From contig JAGQNR010000009.1 of the NCBI GenBank assembly GCA_020427985.1, positions 1 to 32,487 on the forward strand: a stretch of 32,487 bases of DNA, in the 5' to 3' direction. A program made the position numbers and the translations under genes. Position 1 is the first letter of the stretch. Each line of letters starts with the position of its first letter. Of this stretch, positions 15,617 through 22,541 are shown piece by piece. Below the pieces are notes generated by a model. That model worked only from the letters and a program-made list of their open reading frames with translations, made no database searches and had not been told where the DNA came from. This DNA is from Candidatus Saccharimonadota bacterium (GTDB lineage: Bacteria > Patescibacteriota > Saccharimonadia > Saccharimonadales > UBA4665).

Positions 15617-15904
15617 ATGCTAGACGTATTTATCACCTCAAGAGTCCGACGCAAGATTATTGTAATCTATGCTAAATACCCCGATTTTAAAACGCATGTT
15701 CGTGGTCTTGCCAAGCTCATCAAAGAAGACGCTGGCAACATCCAGCGCGAACTCAAGCGCCTTGAGAAAGCCGGTTTCCTAATCTCTGAAAAGCAGGGCA
15801 ACACCAAGATTTACCATACCAACAAGCAATTTATTATATTTAAAGAACTCCAGAGTATTGTGCTCAAGAGCCAACGTACCGCCCAAAAACGGAACGTCAG
15901 CTAA
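15617..15904 (+). CDS. Small winged-helix (ArsR-like) DNA-binding protein, 95 aa
   Basis: The protein is almost entirely one winged-helix domain. Helices precede a recognition region (HVRGLAKLIKEDAGNIQRELKRLEKAGFL, given here in part: LAKLIKED ... NIQRELKRLEKAG), followed by a beta wing (ISEKQGNTKIYHTNK) and a C-terminal helix. This is the layout of ArsR/MarR-type regulators that bind DNA as dimers. No metal-binding Cys pairs are seen, so it is not a classic metal sensor. It has its own promoter, an unusual mini-ORF leader and tandem terminators, so it is monocistronic. Its target and signal are unknown; autoregulation is possible. Confidence 0.8.
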   Translation: MLDVFITSRVRRKIIVIYAKYPDFKTHVRGLAKLIKEDAGNIQRELKRLEKAGFLISEKQGNTKIYHTNKQFIIFKELQSIVLKSQRTAQKRNVS

Positions 15905-15913
15905 GAAATAACA

Positions 15914-16025
15914 AGAGAACCGAGATAGGCTCTCTTATCGTGCAGACAAAATCGAAAGATTTTGTCTGACTGCTCTTTTCTGATAATTATAAAAATATCC
16001 TCGCAATGAATTCAGGGATATTTTT
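15914..16025 (+). terminator. Tandem terminators after the winged-helix gene
   Basis: Three hairpins follow the gene: a weak AGAG-type stem at 15914-15933; a perfect 11-bp stem CAGACAAAATC / GATTTTGTCTG with GAAA loop at 15943-15968; and a 10-bp stem AAAAATATCC / GGATATTTTT at 15991-16025 with A and T tracts on both sides. The last is a strong bidirectional intrinsic terminator. Confidence 0.85.
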
Positions 16026-16098
16026 GTTTGCATGACTAGGCACAAGCACAGGTCTACGCTACTCGTTGTTCTTGATGGAGTTAGTACGGAAATCTCAC

Positions 16099-16127
16099 TT
16101 GCGATAGCGCCTCTGTTACTGTATACT
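16099..16127 (+). promoter_or_regulatory. Promoter of rpsU
   Basis: TTGCGA (about 16099-16104), a 17-nt spacer and TATACT (16122-16127). The ATG at 16138 is 10 nt after the -10 and there is no Shine-Dalgarno, so the mRNA has a 5' leader of 0-4 nt. Confidence 0.75.
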
Positions 16128-16137
16128 CTCCCTCTGT

Positions 16138-16353
16138 ATGATAGAAGTAACTCGTAAAGACGGCAAAGAGTCGGCCGAAAACCTGATCCGACGCTTTAAT
16201 CGCCGTGTTCAGCAGTCAGGCCTTGTCCTGACAGTCAAATCAGGTCAGTACTTTGAAAAGGGTCTGAGCAAGCGTGAGCGCCGCAACAAGGCAATTATTC
16301 GCACTCAGCGCAAAGCCCTTAAGCTTAAGAAAATTAAGCTCGGTCAAAAGTAG
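16138..16353 (+). CDS. rpsU: Ribosomal protein S21, 71 aa
   Basis: A short, highly basic protein with the S21 pattern: an N-terminal strand EVTRKDGKESAENLIRRF, then NRRVQQSG, then a helix ending in a KRERRNKAIIRTQRKALKLKK-type basic tail (shown in part: LSKRERRNKA). S21 sits at the 30S platform near the anti-Shine-Dalgarno end of 16S rRNA. The gene itself lacks a Shine-Dalgarno and has a near-leaderless start, notable because S21 affects Shine-Dalgarno pairing. It is followed by a 109-nt hairpin and then yqeY, the neighbour it has in many bacteria. Confidence 0.93.
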   Translation: MIEVTRKDGKESAENLIRRFNRRVQQSGLVLTVKSGQYFEKGLSKRERRNKAIIRTQRKALKLKKIKLGQK

Positions 16354-16354
16354 C

Positions 16355-16463
16355 ATCCAGACAAAGCGCACCCTAGGGTGTGGTGTAATCTGTAGTCACG
16401 GCGTCACTGATGTCGTTGACTAGAAACATTGCACCACACCAAGCTGTTGCGCGACGTCTGGAT
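16355..16463 (+). ncRNA. 109-nt extended hairpin element after rpsU
   Basis: Nearly the whole interval folds into one long hairpin. ATCCAGAC (16355-16362) pairs with GTCTGGAT (16456-16463); GCGCA (16366-16370) with TGCGC (16448-16452); GGTGTGGTG (16377-16385) with CACCACACC (16432-16440); AAT with ATT; and AGTCA (16394-16398) with TGACT (16417-16421). It ends in TTTT-C. It could be an rpsU terminator or 3' end stabiliser, a small RNA, or a small inverted-repeat element. The apical loop does not match the SRP RNA signature and the size is too small for 6S RNA. Confidence 0.55.
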
Positions 16464-16469
16464 TTTCAC

Positions 16470-16499
16470 TTGAGAAACTACTGCAGTATTAAGTACAAT
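16470..16499 (+). promoter_or_regulatory. Promoter of yqeY-adk-map
   Basis: TTGAGA (16470-16475), an 18-nt spacer and TACAAT (16494-16499). The ATG at 16508 follows after 8 nt, so the transcript is leaderless or nearly so. The GGAGA next to it would lie mostly upstream of the transcription start. Confidence 0.7.
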
Positions 16500-16507
16500 G
16501 GAGATAT

Positions 16508-16963
16508 ATGGGAGAGCTAAAACAGCGTTTACAGGATGAAGTCAAAAAGGCAATGTTGGCTAAAGATGCCGCACGTTTAGAGTGTTTGCGTGGGCTAAAG
16601 AGCGTTATTTTGTATGCTGAGGTGGCTGCGGGCAAGCGCGACAACGGGCTCGAAGATGCCGAGGTAGAGTCACTTTTAGCCAAAGAGGCAAAAAAACGTC
16701 AAGAAAGTGCCGACCTGTATGTACAGGGCGGCTCACAGGAGCGAGCCGACAAAGAGCTCGCCGAGAAGGCTATGATTGAGGAATTTTTGCCCAAGCAGCT
16801 CTCGGAGGCCGAGATATCGGCAGTTGTCGACGAAATTATATCCCAGGTAAAACCCAATGGCGCACAACAGATGGGGCAGGTGATAGGCCAGGTAAAATCA
16901 CGCCTAGGTAACACCGCCGACGGTGCATTGATTGCAAGACTAGTAAAGGAGAAATTACAGTGA
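16508..16963 (+). CDS. yqeY: YqeY/GatB-tail domain protein, 151 aa
   Basis: A helical protein of the family length with the features of YqeY, a free-standing relative of the GatB/Asn-tRNA amidotransferase tail: L..EVKKAMLAKDAARL..LR at the N-terminus, EKAMIEEFLPKQLSE in the middle, and MGQVIGQVKSRL..TADGALIARLVKEKL at the end. The family is linked to tRNA binding or amidotransferase-like functions, but its cellular role is not firmly known. It often follows rpsU, as here. It has its own promoter with a leaderless-type start, and its TGA stop overlaps the GTG start of adk (GTGA). Confidence 0.92.
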   Translation: MGELKQRLQDEVKKAMLAKDAARLECLRGLKSVILYAEVAAGKRDNGLEDAEVESLLAKEAKKRQESADLYVQGGSQERADKELAEKAMIEEFLPKQLSEAEISAVVDEIISQVKPNGAQQMGQVIGQVKSRLGNTADGALIARLVKEKLQ

Positions 16964-17493
16964 TTCTACTAATGGGTCCGGCCGGCGCTGGCAAGAGTAT
17001 GCAAGGACACAAACTAGCCGATGAGTACGGCTATGCCTATATATCCACCGGTGAGGTGTTTCGCCTACTTATAACCGGGCGTCGTCGGGCTGAAATGTTG
17101 GAAGGCAAGCTCCTGAGCGACGCCGAGACGATTCACGTGCTTGACAAAGTACTCGAGATTATCGACACCAAAGAACAGTTTATTCTAGATGGTTTTCCTC
17201 GTACTGCGAATCAGGTCACCTGGATGTTGGGCGAGATTGCAGCTGGTCGGTTTGAGAAACCAACTGTTGTGCACCTAAACATCACCGAAGATGAAATCCG
17301 TAGCCGCCTCAGCAAGCGTGGTCGCCCAGACGACACCGACGAGGCCATTACCCGGCGATTTTCTTCGTACCAGAACGAAACGCGCCCCATCCTTGAGCAA
17401 ATGAAGCAATCGGGTATAGAAATCATTGAAGTTGACGCTGTTGGGTCGCCGGTCGAAATTCATAAGAATATTGTAAAAGCACTTGGAGTCTAA
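16960..17493 (+). CDS. adk: Adenylate kinase, short-lid form, 177 aa
   Basis: Adenylate kinase balances ATP, ADP and AMP. Walker A GPAGAGKS (residues 6-13), the AMP-site DGFPRT, and the RSRLSKRGRPDDTDEAI region with lid arginines are all present. The lid is short and has no Cys4 zinc site, giving 177 aa against about 215 for long forms; another nucleoside monophosphate kinase specificity cannot be excluded. The start codon is GTG at 16960, with AAGGAG at 16946-16951 exactly 8 nt upstream, and it overlaps the yqeY stop. The adk-map order is that of the ribosomal spc operon, here away from ribosomal protein genes. Confidence 0.92.
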   Translation: MILLMGPAGAGKSMQGHKLADEYGYAYISTGEVFRLLITGRRRAEMLEGKLLSDAETIHVLDKVLEIIDTKEQFILDGFPRTANQVTWMLGEIAAGRFEKPTVVHLNITEDEIRSRLSKRGRPDDTDEAITRRFSSYQNETRPILEQMKQSGIEIIEVDAVGSPVEIHKNIVKALGV

Positions 17494-17498
17494 ACGCC

Positions 17499-18245
17499 AT
17501 GCAGCCAAAAACTACGGCTGAAATTGAGGTGATGCGACGCAGCGGGTATATTCTGGCAAGCGTACTCGAAAAAATCCGGCATGAAGCTCGAGCAGGTATG
17601 ACCCCAAAGGACATATCGGCTTTGGCAGCAACCGAAACCGAAAAATTAGGCGGCAAACCGGCGTTTAAAGGGTTTGAGGGCTTCCCCGACATTATATGTA
17701 TATCCAATAATAACGAAGTGCAACACAGTATACCGAGCGGTGTGCCGTTTAAAAATGGTGACATTGTGAACTTTGACTATGGAGTGATTGTTGATGGCAT
17801 GGTAACTGATGCGGGCCTAACCATCTGTATTGGCGGCAAGCCTGACAAAGCAGGTGCACGATTGCTTAAAGGCACCGAAGAGGCGCTTTACGCAGGCATT
17901 GCAATGGTGCGCGAAGGGGCACGAGTCGGCGATATATCAGCTGCAATTGAAAAGATATTGCGTGCACATGATTTAGGCATTGTGCGCGAATTAGTGGGTC
18001 ATGGAGTAGGGCATGAACTGCACGAGTCACCCGAAATACCAAATTACGGACGGGCAGGTACTGGGATGGTGCTTCGTGCTGGTATGACGATTGCTATTGA
18101 GCCTATTACTACACTTGGGAGTCGTAAGATATTTCAGGCGCATGATGGCTGGACGCTACTGACAGTTGATGGCAGTCGGAGTGCACAGTTTGAACACACG
18201 GTACTAGTGACACCGCGAGGCTACGAAATCCTGACCCAGGTATAG
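17499..18245 (+). CDS. map: Methionine aminopeptidase type I, 248 aa
   Basis: Removes N-terminal Met from nascent proteins after deformylation by Def. The five metal ligands are at the positions expected from E. coli Map: D93 (NFDYG), D104 (VTDAG), H168 (VGHGVGHE), E201 (IEPITT) and E232 (FEHTV). It has the family length without a zinc-finger extension. It starts 5 nt after adk, with GGAG about 9 nt before the ATG, and is the last gene of yqeY-adk-map. No clear terminator follows at once. Confidence 0.96.
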   Translation: MQPKTTAEIEVMRRSGYILASVLEKIRHEARAGMTPKDISALAATETEKLGGKPAFKGFEGFPDIICISNNNEVQHSIPSGVPFKNGDIVNFDYGVIVDGMVTDAGLTICIGGKPDKAGARLLKGTEEALYAGIAMVREGARVGDISAAIEKILRAHDLGIVRELVGHGVGHELHESPEIPNYGRAGTGMVLRAGMTIAIEPITTLGSRKIFQAHDGWTLLTVDGSRSAQFEHTVLVTPRGYEILTQV

Positions 18246-19059
18246 TGATAATAAGTTGTCATTTCCACCCATTTGACTTTGCTTTGGGACAAGCGACATA
18301 GCTCACATTGTGTAGATTTATGCAAAGAAGCAACAAATCTTCCTTTATGTCTATGCGCTTCCGATACCCGATTCACTAAACCCTAAACCCTCTGCCCAGA
18401 CAGCTCTTAGTACGCCCGCAAGATGTCGCGGAGGCCGAGGACAGACATGTCCTTTTGATGCTGTAGGTTGCATGGGTCAGCTTCGGCCGATACTTGCCGT
18501 AAATTAACAAAAGCTTCTACATAGCTCAAAACAAATACGCCTATCTTACGCGAAGAAACCTCATCATACGTAACGGCCTTTTCTTGACATGGTCTACTTA
18601 TTGAGCTGCTCGAAATTGTCTTCAAAAAACGATTTCTTTACTCCAGAAAAAGGAAGAGCTTTTTCTTGATACATCGGGGGTCTCTCATTCAGCAAATAGC
18701 CATGGCGGCACTCAGACGATTCTGAGCTTCGGGAGAAGGATCTTCCAGAATGGCTGCCAGAAGATTGAACGTACGGAACCTGCTTGAGCCAGCGCTTTGG
18801 ATATGACCAAGAGAATCCGCGAATAATAACTGCCAAGAAAAGTCATTGATGCCCTGTCAGATCTCTTGTTGGCGCGGAGGGCCTATGTCGGGAGCTGCGA
18901 TGCCCGACAACCCATAGCCGACAAAGGTATCAACCTGAATCTACATATATTCCGGGGAAAATGGATTCATTTGCTATATTCTATGTACTATTTTATAAAA
19001 ATCAAGCTACGATTCATTTACTTGCCTAAGTCAAAGCTATAGCGGTATACTAGGGCAAT
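18246..19059. other. 814-nt gap without an intact gene; heptamer repeat and possible decayed minus-strand coding
   Basis: No convincing complete gene is seen. Near 18373-18392 is CACTAAACCCTAAACCCTCT, a member of the heptamer repeat family. On the minus strand from about 18860 to 18407 short open stretches in different frames look protein-like: one of about 55 codons without a start (LLFADSLGHIQ ... LEDPSPEAQNRLSAAMAIC), then QEKALPFSGVKK, then a 72-aa frame (18407-18625) containing VLSYVEAFVNLRQVSAEADP. They may be remnants of a frameshifted gene, but chance is possible. A GC-rich hairpin (stem at 18880-18892 with 18903-18919) could belong to a small RNA. The ftsA promoter is at the right end. 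Confidence 0.4.
19022..19051 (+). promoter_or_regulatory. Promoter of ftsA, leaderless type
   Basis: TTGCCT (about 19022-19027), an 18-nt spacer and TATACT (19046-19051). The ATG at 19060 follows after 8 nt and there is no Shine-Dalgarno. Confidence 0.65.
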
Positions 19060-20292
19060 ATGCGTACAGAAGCAGCTGCACCACACTTTGTCGGGCTTGA
19101 TATTGGGACCTCGACTGTTCGTTGCGTAATCGGTACCCGTGACGAACACACCGGAGTTATATCGGTTATTGGTCACGGTAGCGCGCCCAACCAGGGTATG
19201 CGCAAGGGTGTGATTATGCATGTCGATGACTCGGCCGAAGCAATTGTTCAGGCAGTGACCGAGGCCGAACGTATTGCGGGTATACGAGTCGAGCGCGCTA
19301 CTATTAATGTTAACGGTGCTCATGTAACAGGAATGAATTCACGCGGAGTAATTGCCATTAGTACTGCCAACCGCGAGATTACTGTCGAGGACAGAGAGCG
19401 CGTCGAAGAGGCCGCAGCCATCGTAAAGTTACCGGCTAATCGCGAAATACTGCAGGTATTTGCCAAGAATTACCGCCTTGATGGTCAGGATAATCTTAAG
19501 GACCCTGTTGGCATGCGCGGTGTTCGACTAGAAGTAGACTGTCATATTGTGACGGCAGCAACCCCAAATGTTCGTAATCTGGATTTGGCGCTCGAGAAAG
19601 CTCAAGTGACCATTGCTAACCGTACGGTTTCGGCGCTAGCAGCCGCCGAGGCAACACTTGACCGTAAGCAAAAAGAAGCCGGTACAGTAGTGCTCGACAT
19701 TGGTGCCGGCACAACCAATCTAACAGTTATTGAAGACGGTGAAATTCAGCACGTCGCAGTCATTCCTATGGGGGGCACTCATATTACCAATGACCTAGCT
19801 ATTGGCCTCAAAACTGACCTTGATGTGGCCGAGCAGGTCAAGCTTAAGCATGCTCGACTCGGTGACACCACCGATAAAACCTTTCGTATCATCGTTGATG
19901 GCGTTGGTCACACTTTTGAACAGCTCGAAACGAACATGATAGTTGAAGCCCGTGTTGAGGAACTATTTGAGTTTGTCGATAAGGAGTTACAGCGGATTCA
20001 TCGTTCGCGAAAGCTGCCGGGCGGTGTGGTGATTGTTGGTGGGACAGCTTCGTTACCAGGCATTGCCGATTTTGCCAAGGAAAAGCTTGAACTTCCGGCC
20101 CGACTAGGCAAAATAAAGGGGCTTGAGGGATTGGTGGACACTGTGGATGACCCAAGCTTTGTGACCGGCACCGGGCTTATGCTGCTTGATGTTATATTCG
20201 CCCCGTTTGCAGTTGACCAGGTACCACCTACAGAGATGTTTAGCGGCAATATCCAGTCGCTCTCAAAGTTATTTAAGAAATTTAAGCCGTAA
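19060..20292 (+). CDS. ftsA: Cell division protein FtsA, 410 aa
   Basis: FtsA is the actin-like ATPase that tethers FtsZ filaments to the membrane. The N-terminal phosphate-1 loop VGLDIGTST (about residues 8-16), an SHS2/1C subdomain (about 85-165), the second phosphate motif VLDIGAGTTN (about 210-219) and the adenosine motif VIVGGTASLPG near 325 are visible. The C-terminus ends in a basic amphipathic stretch QSLSKLFKKFKP, consistent with the membrane-targeting helix. The length is typical. Leaderless-type start. ftsZ follows but is separated by a terminator and has its own promoter, unlike the tight ftsAZ coupling in many bacteria. Confidence 0.95.
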   Translation: MRTEAAAPHFVGLDIGTSTVRCVIGTRDEHTGVISVIGHGSAPNQGMRKGVIMHVDDSAEAIVQAVTEAERIAGIRVERATINVNGAHVTGMNSRGVIAISTANREITVEDRERVEEAAAIVKLPANREILQVFAKNYRLDGQDNLKDPVGMRGVRLEVDCHIVTAATPNVRNLDLALEKAQVTIANRTVSALAAAEATLDRKQKEAGTVVLDIGAGTTNLTVIEDGEIQHVAVIPMGGTHITNDLAIGLKTDLDVAEQVKLKHARLGDTTDKTFRIIVDGVGHTFEQLETNMIVEARVEELFEFVDKELQRIHRSRKLPGGVVIVGGTASLPGIADFAKEKLELPARLGKIKGLEGLVDTVDDPSFVTGTGLMLLDVIFAPFAVDQVPPTEMFSGNIQSLSKLFKKFKP

Positions 20293-20314
20293 GGGGCGCT
20301 TTCTAATAAATTTT

Positions 20315-20346
20315 TCCTCCCGTGTCTCGAGCGGTGAGGATTTTTT
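20315..20346 (+). terminator. Intrinsic terminator after ftsA
   Basis: The stem TCCTC-CCG / CGG-T-GAGGA (20315-20340), with one bulged base, is followed by TTTTTT (20341-20346). It separates ftsA and ftsZ transcription, at least in part. Confidence 0.75.
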
Positions 20347-20434
20347 GTATACATCCCTTTTTTTACTTAAAAAGTTCGAACTCAGTAACTACTCAGGCAT
20401 TTTGGTCTATACTCTTTTTTGTATGCGCCACCCG

Positions 20435-20463
20435 TTGAACTGGTGGACAAGCTCAGTTATACT
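20435..20463 (+). promoter_or_regulatory. Promoter of ftsZ
   Basis: TTGAAC (20435-20440), a 17-nt spacer and TATACT (20458-20463). It gives a leader of about 30 nt with an AGGGGAG-type Shine-Dalgarno before the ATG at 20500. Another TATACT at about 20408-20413 may be a second, weaker promoter. Confidence 0.7.
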
Positions 20464-20499
20464 AGTAAAAGAATATAAGGGGATAAGGGGAGCAACCAA

Positions 20500-21849
20500 A
20501 TGGCACAAGCAGTCGACCCGGCAATCGAAACGTTTGCACGTATTAAGGTCATAGGAGTCGGTGGTGCCGGTGGTGCAGCCGTGAACCGTATGATAGAGGC
20601 GGGAGTAGATGGCGTAGAATTTGTGGCTATTAACACAGATGCCCAGGCGCTCCATAACTCCAGGGCGACGACCAAGATTCATATTGGGCGTGACACTACT
20701 CGCGGACTTGGCGCAGGTGCCGACCCCACAGTGGGTGAGCGAGCTGCCCAAGAATCAACTGACGAGATTAAAGCGGCTATTGAGGGCGCTGATATGGTGT
20801 TTGTCACCATTGGTGCTGGTGGAGGTACTGGGAGCGGTGCTGGCCACATTGTGGCGCAAATCGCTCGTGATATGGGTATATTGGTGGTTGGATTTGCAAC
20901 GAAACCCTTTGCTTTTGAAGGTGAAAAACGTCGTCGTAACGCCGATGTTGCTATTGAGCGCTTACGCGCAGCCGTAGACACCCTAATTATTATTCCCAAT
21001 GACCGCCTGCTCCAAACAATTGACCGCCAGACCCCACTACTTGAAGCCTTCAAGGTGGCCGATGACGTTTTGCGCCAAGGAGTACAGGGCATTTCTGACC
21101 TTATTACCGTTCACGGACTGATTAACCTCGACTTTGCCGACGTTAAGGCTGTCATGAGTAATGCTGGCTCGGCTCTGATGGGTATTGGTCGTGCGAGCGG
21201 CGAAAACCGTGCTGTTCAGGCAGCTCAACAAGCTATCGATTCACCTCTTCTTGAGGTCTCAATTGATGGGGCCCGGGGTATTTTGTTTAACGTTATTGGT
21301 GGCCAAGACCTCTCAATGCACGAAATCAACACTGCTGCCGAAGCTATCACTGCCGCTGCCGATCCCGATGCCAATATTATCTTTGGGGCTACGATTAGCC
21401 CAGAGCTTGAGGGTGAAATTATTATCACCGTAGTTGCTACCGGTTTTGATGCTGCTTACTTCTCCAGCCGTACAGTCCCCACGGGCTTGCCCGAATTTGA
21501 GCCACTTGCCAACACACAGCCCGAAGTTCGCGAAATAGAACCACCCGCCGCAGTGACAGCCGAATTTGTTAAGAACGACGAAAGCAAAAACCCAGACATG
21601 ACATCGCTCGACATGACTATTAAAGACGAGCCAGTTGATTCCGAAACCGACTTTACTAATGATGTACCGGTTCCAAACATTTGGTCAATGCACGAAGACG
21701 AAGACAAAACTGATTCCTCCAATGCTTTGTCGGGGTCAGTCATTTCTTCGGCTCAAGAAGACGAACTAGAAAAGCCTTCATTTTTGCGTCGACTTACAAA
21801 ACGACGCCAAAAAACTGAAGACGAAGACAAAGACAAAACTGATAAATAA
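20500..21849 (+). CDS. ftsZ: Cell division protein FtsZ, 449 aa
   Basis: FtsZ is the tubulin-like GTPase of the division ring. The GTPase domain has [15 protein letters not shown] (about residues 17-31), the tubulin signature GAGGGTGSG (105-113) and the T7-loop region [11 protein letters not shown]. The C-terminal domain ends at about 320 and is followed by a long acidic, disordered linker and the conserved tail peptide KPSFLRRL (about 424-431) used to bind FtsA and other partners, then a charged end. Somewhat longer than average because of the linker. A Shine-Dalgarno supports the start, and the gene has its own promoter. Confidence 0.97.
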   Translation: MAQAVDPAIETFARIKVIGVGGAGGAAVNRMIEAGVDGVEFVAINTDAQALHNSRATTKIHIGRDTTRGLGAGADPTVGERAAQESTDEIKAAIEGADMVFVTIGAGGGTGSGAGHIVAQIARDMGILVVGFATKPFAFEGEKRRRNADVAIERLRAAVDTLIIIPNDRLLQTIDRQTPLLEAFKVADDVLRQGVQGISDLITVHGLINLDFADVKAVMSNAGSALMGIGRASGENRAVQAAQQAIDSPLLEVSIDGARGILFNVIGGQDLSMHEINTAAEAITAAADPDANIIFGATISPELEGEIIITVVATGFDAAYFSSRTVPTGLPEFEPLANTQPEVREIEPPAAVTAEFVKNDESKNPDMTSLDMTIKDEPVDSETDFTNDVPVPNIWSMHEDEDKTDSSNALSGSVISSAQEDELEKPSFLRRLTKRRQKTEDEDKDKTDK

Positions 21850-21897
21850 CAGATATAAGCAGCCATAACTGTCATAAATAATACAGCGTAAAAAGGC

Positions 21898-21953
21898 TTT
21901 ACGGCCGCTACCAGTAGCGGTATGATAAGTACATAGAACACCATATATAGCCC
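21898..21953 (+). promoter_or_regulatory. nrdR promoter with spacer palindrome and candidate NrdR box
   Basis: TTTACG (21898-21903), a 17-nt spacer and TATGAT (21921-21926) make a promoter. The spacer is almost filled by the palindrome CCGCTA-CCAG-TAGCGG (21905-21920), an operator-like or hairpin-forming site. Just downstream, at about the transcription start, ACACCATATATAGCCC (21938-21953) matches 12 of 16 positions of the NrdR box consensus ACACWATATATWGTGT, with the left half and centre intact and the last three bases different. NrdR may therefore repress its own operon. No second box is evident at the usual spacing. Confidence 0.5.
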
Positions 21954-22011
21954 TTAGAGTGGAAATAAGGGGTGTAACAGGGTCGCTCTTTATAAAACAA
22001 CAGGGGGTAAA

Positions 22012-22482
22012 ATGAAGTGTGGCCAATGTGATTTTGATGACACAAAAGTTATCGAAAGCCGGGATGTGGCAGAGGGACAAGCTGTGCGGCGACGCCGAGA
22101 ATGTACGCACTGCGGCTATCGCTATACGACCTATGAGCGGGTAGAACGACCTCAGCTTATTGTCGTGAAAAATGATGGTACGAGGCAGCTGTTTAGTCGC
22201 CAAAAACTACTCGGAGGGTTGTATCGGGCCTGCGAAAAAACACCCGTTACCAGCGTTCAGTTGGAGCATCTCGTTCATAGTATCGAACAAGAGCTATATG
22301 CCTGTGCTGAGCCAGAGGTAAAATCGGGTAAAGTTGGCGAAATGGTAATGGTTCGACTAGCCGAGCTAGATGAAGTGGCCTATGTGCGCTTTGCGAGTGT
22401 TTACAGGCGGTTCCGCGATATTGCGAGCTTTGAGCAAGAGCTTTCTCAGATACGAGAGCGCAAGATAGCTGGCACGCTCTAA
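22012..22482 (+). CDS. nrdR: Transcriptional repressor NrdR, 156 aa
   Basis: NrdR senses ATP/dATP and represses ribonucleotide reductase genes. The N-terminal zinc ribbon has C3, C6, C31 and C34 (KCGQCDF ... CTHCGYR) with the conserved RRRREC segment. The ATP-cone domain follows from about residue 46 (PQLIVVKNDGTRQLFSRQKLLGG, in part) to about 135, and VAYVRFASVYRRFRD is present. The length is typical. A GGGGG-type Shine-Dalgarno lies 5-10 nt upstream. nrdJ follows after 59 nt with no terminator or obvious promoter, so regulator and target are probably co-transcribed. Confidence 0.97.
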   Translation: MKCGQCDFDDTKVIESRDVAEGQAVRRRRECTHCGYRYTTYERVERPQLIVVKNDGTRQLFSRQKLLGGLYRACEKTPVTSVQLEHLVHSIEQELYACAEPEVKSGKVGEMVMVRLAELDEVAYVRFASVYRRFRDIASFEQELSQIRERKIAGTL

Positions 22483-22541
22483 ATAAGAACTACTAAACAA
22501 AAAGCACTACAAAAATAACAAAATAAGAGGGGAGCATCATT

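Noticed and set aside
16355-16463. Long hairpin as SRP (4.5S) RNA
   Set aside because: Size and rod shape fit, but the apical part lacks the conserved GGTC...GGAA...AGCAG signature.
16961-16963. Alternative genetic code with UGA as glycine
   Set aside because: UGA serves as a normal stop (for example yqeY) and conserved proteins contain no internal UGA.
18407-18660. tmRNA or RNase P RNA in the map-ftsA gap
   Set aside because: No tRNA-like ends with CCA, no GAGGAAAGTCC-type RNase P core and no recognisable tag ORF were found on either strand.
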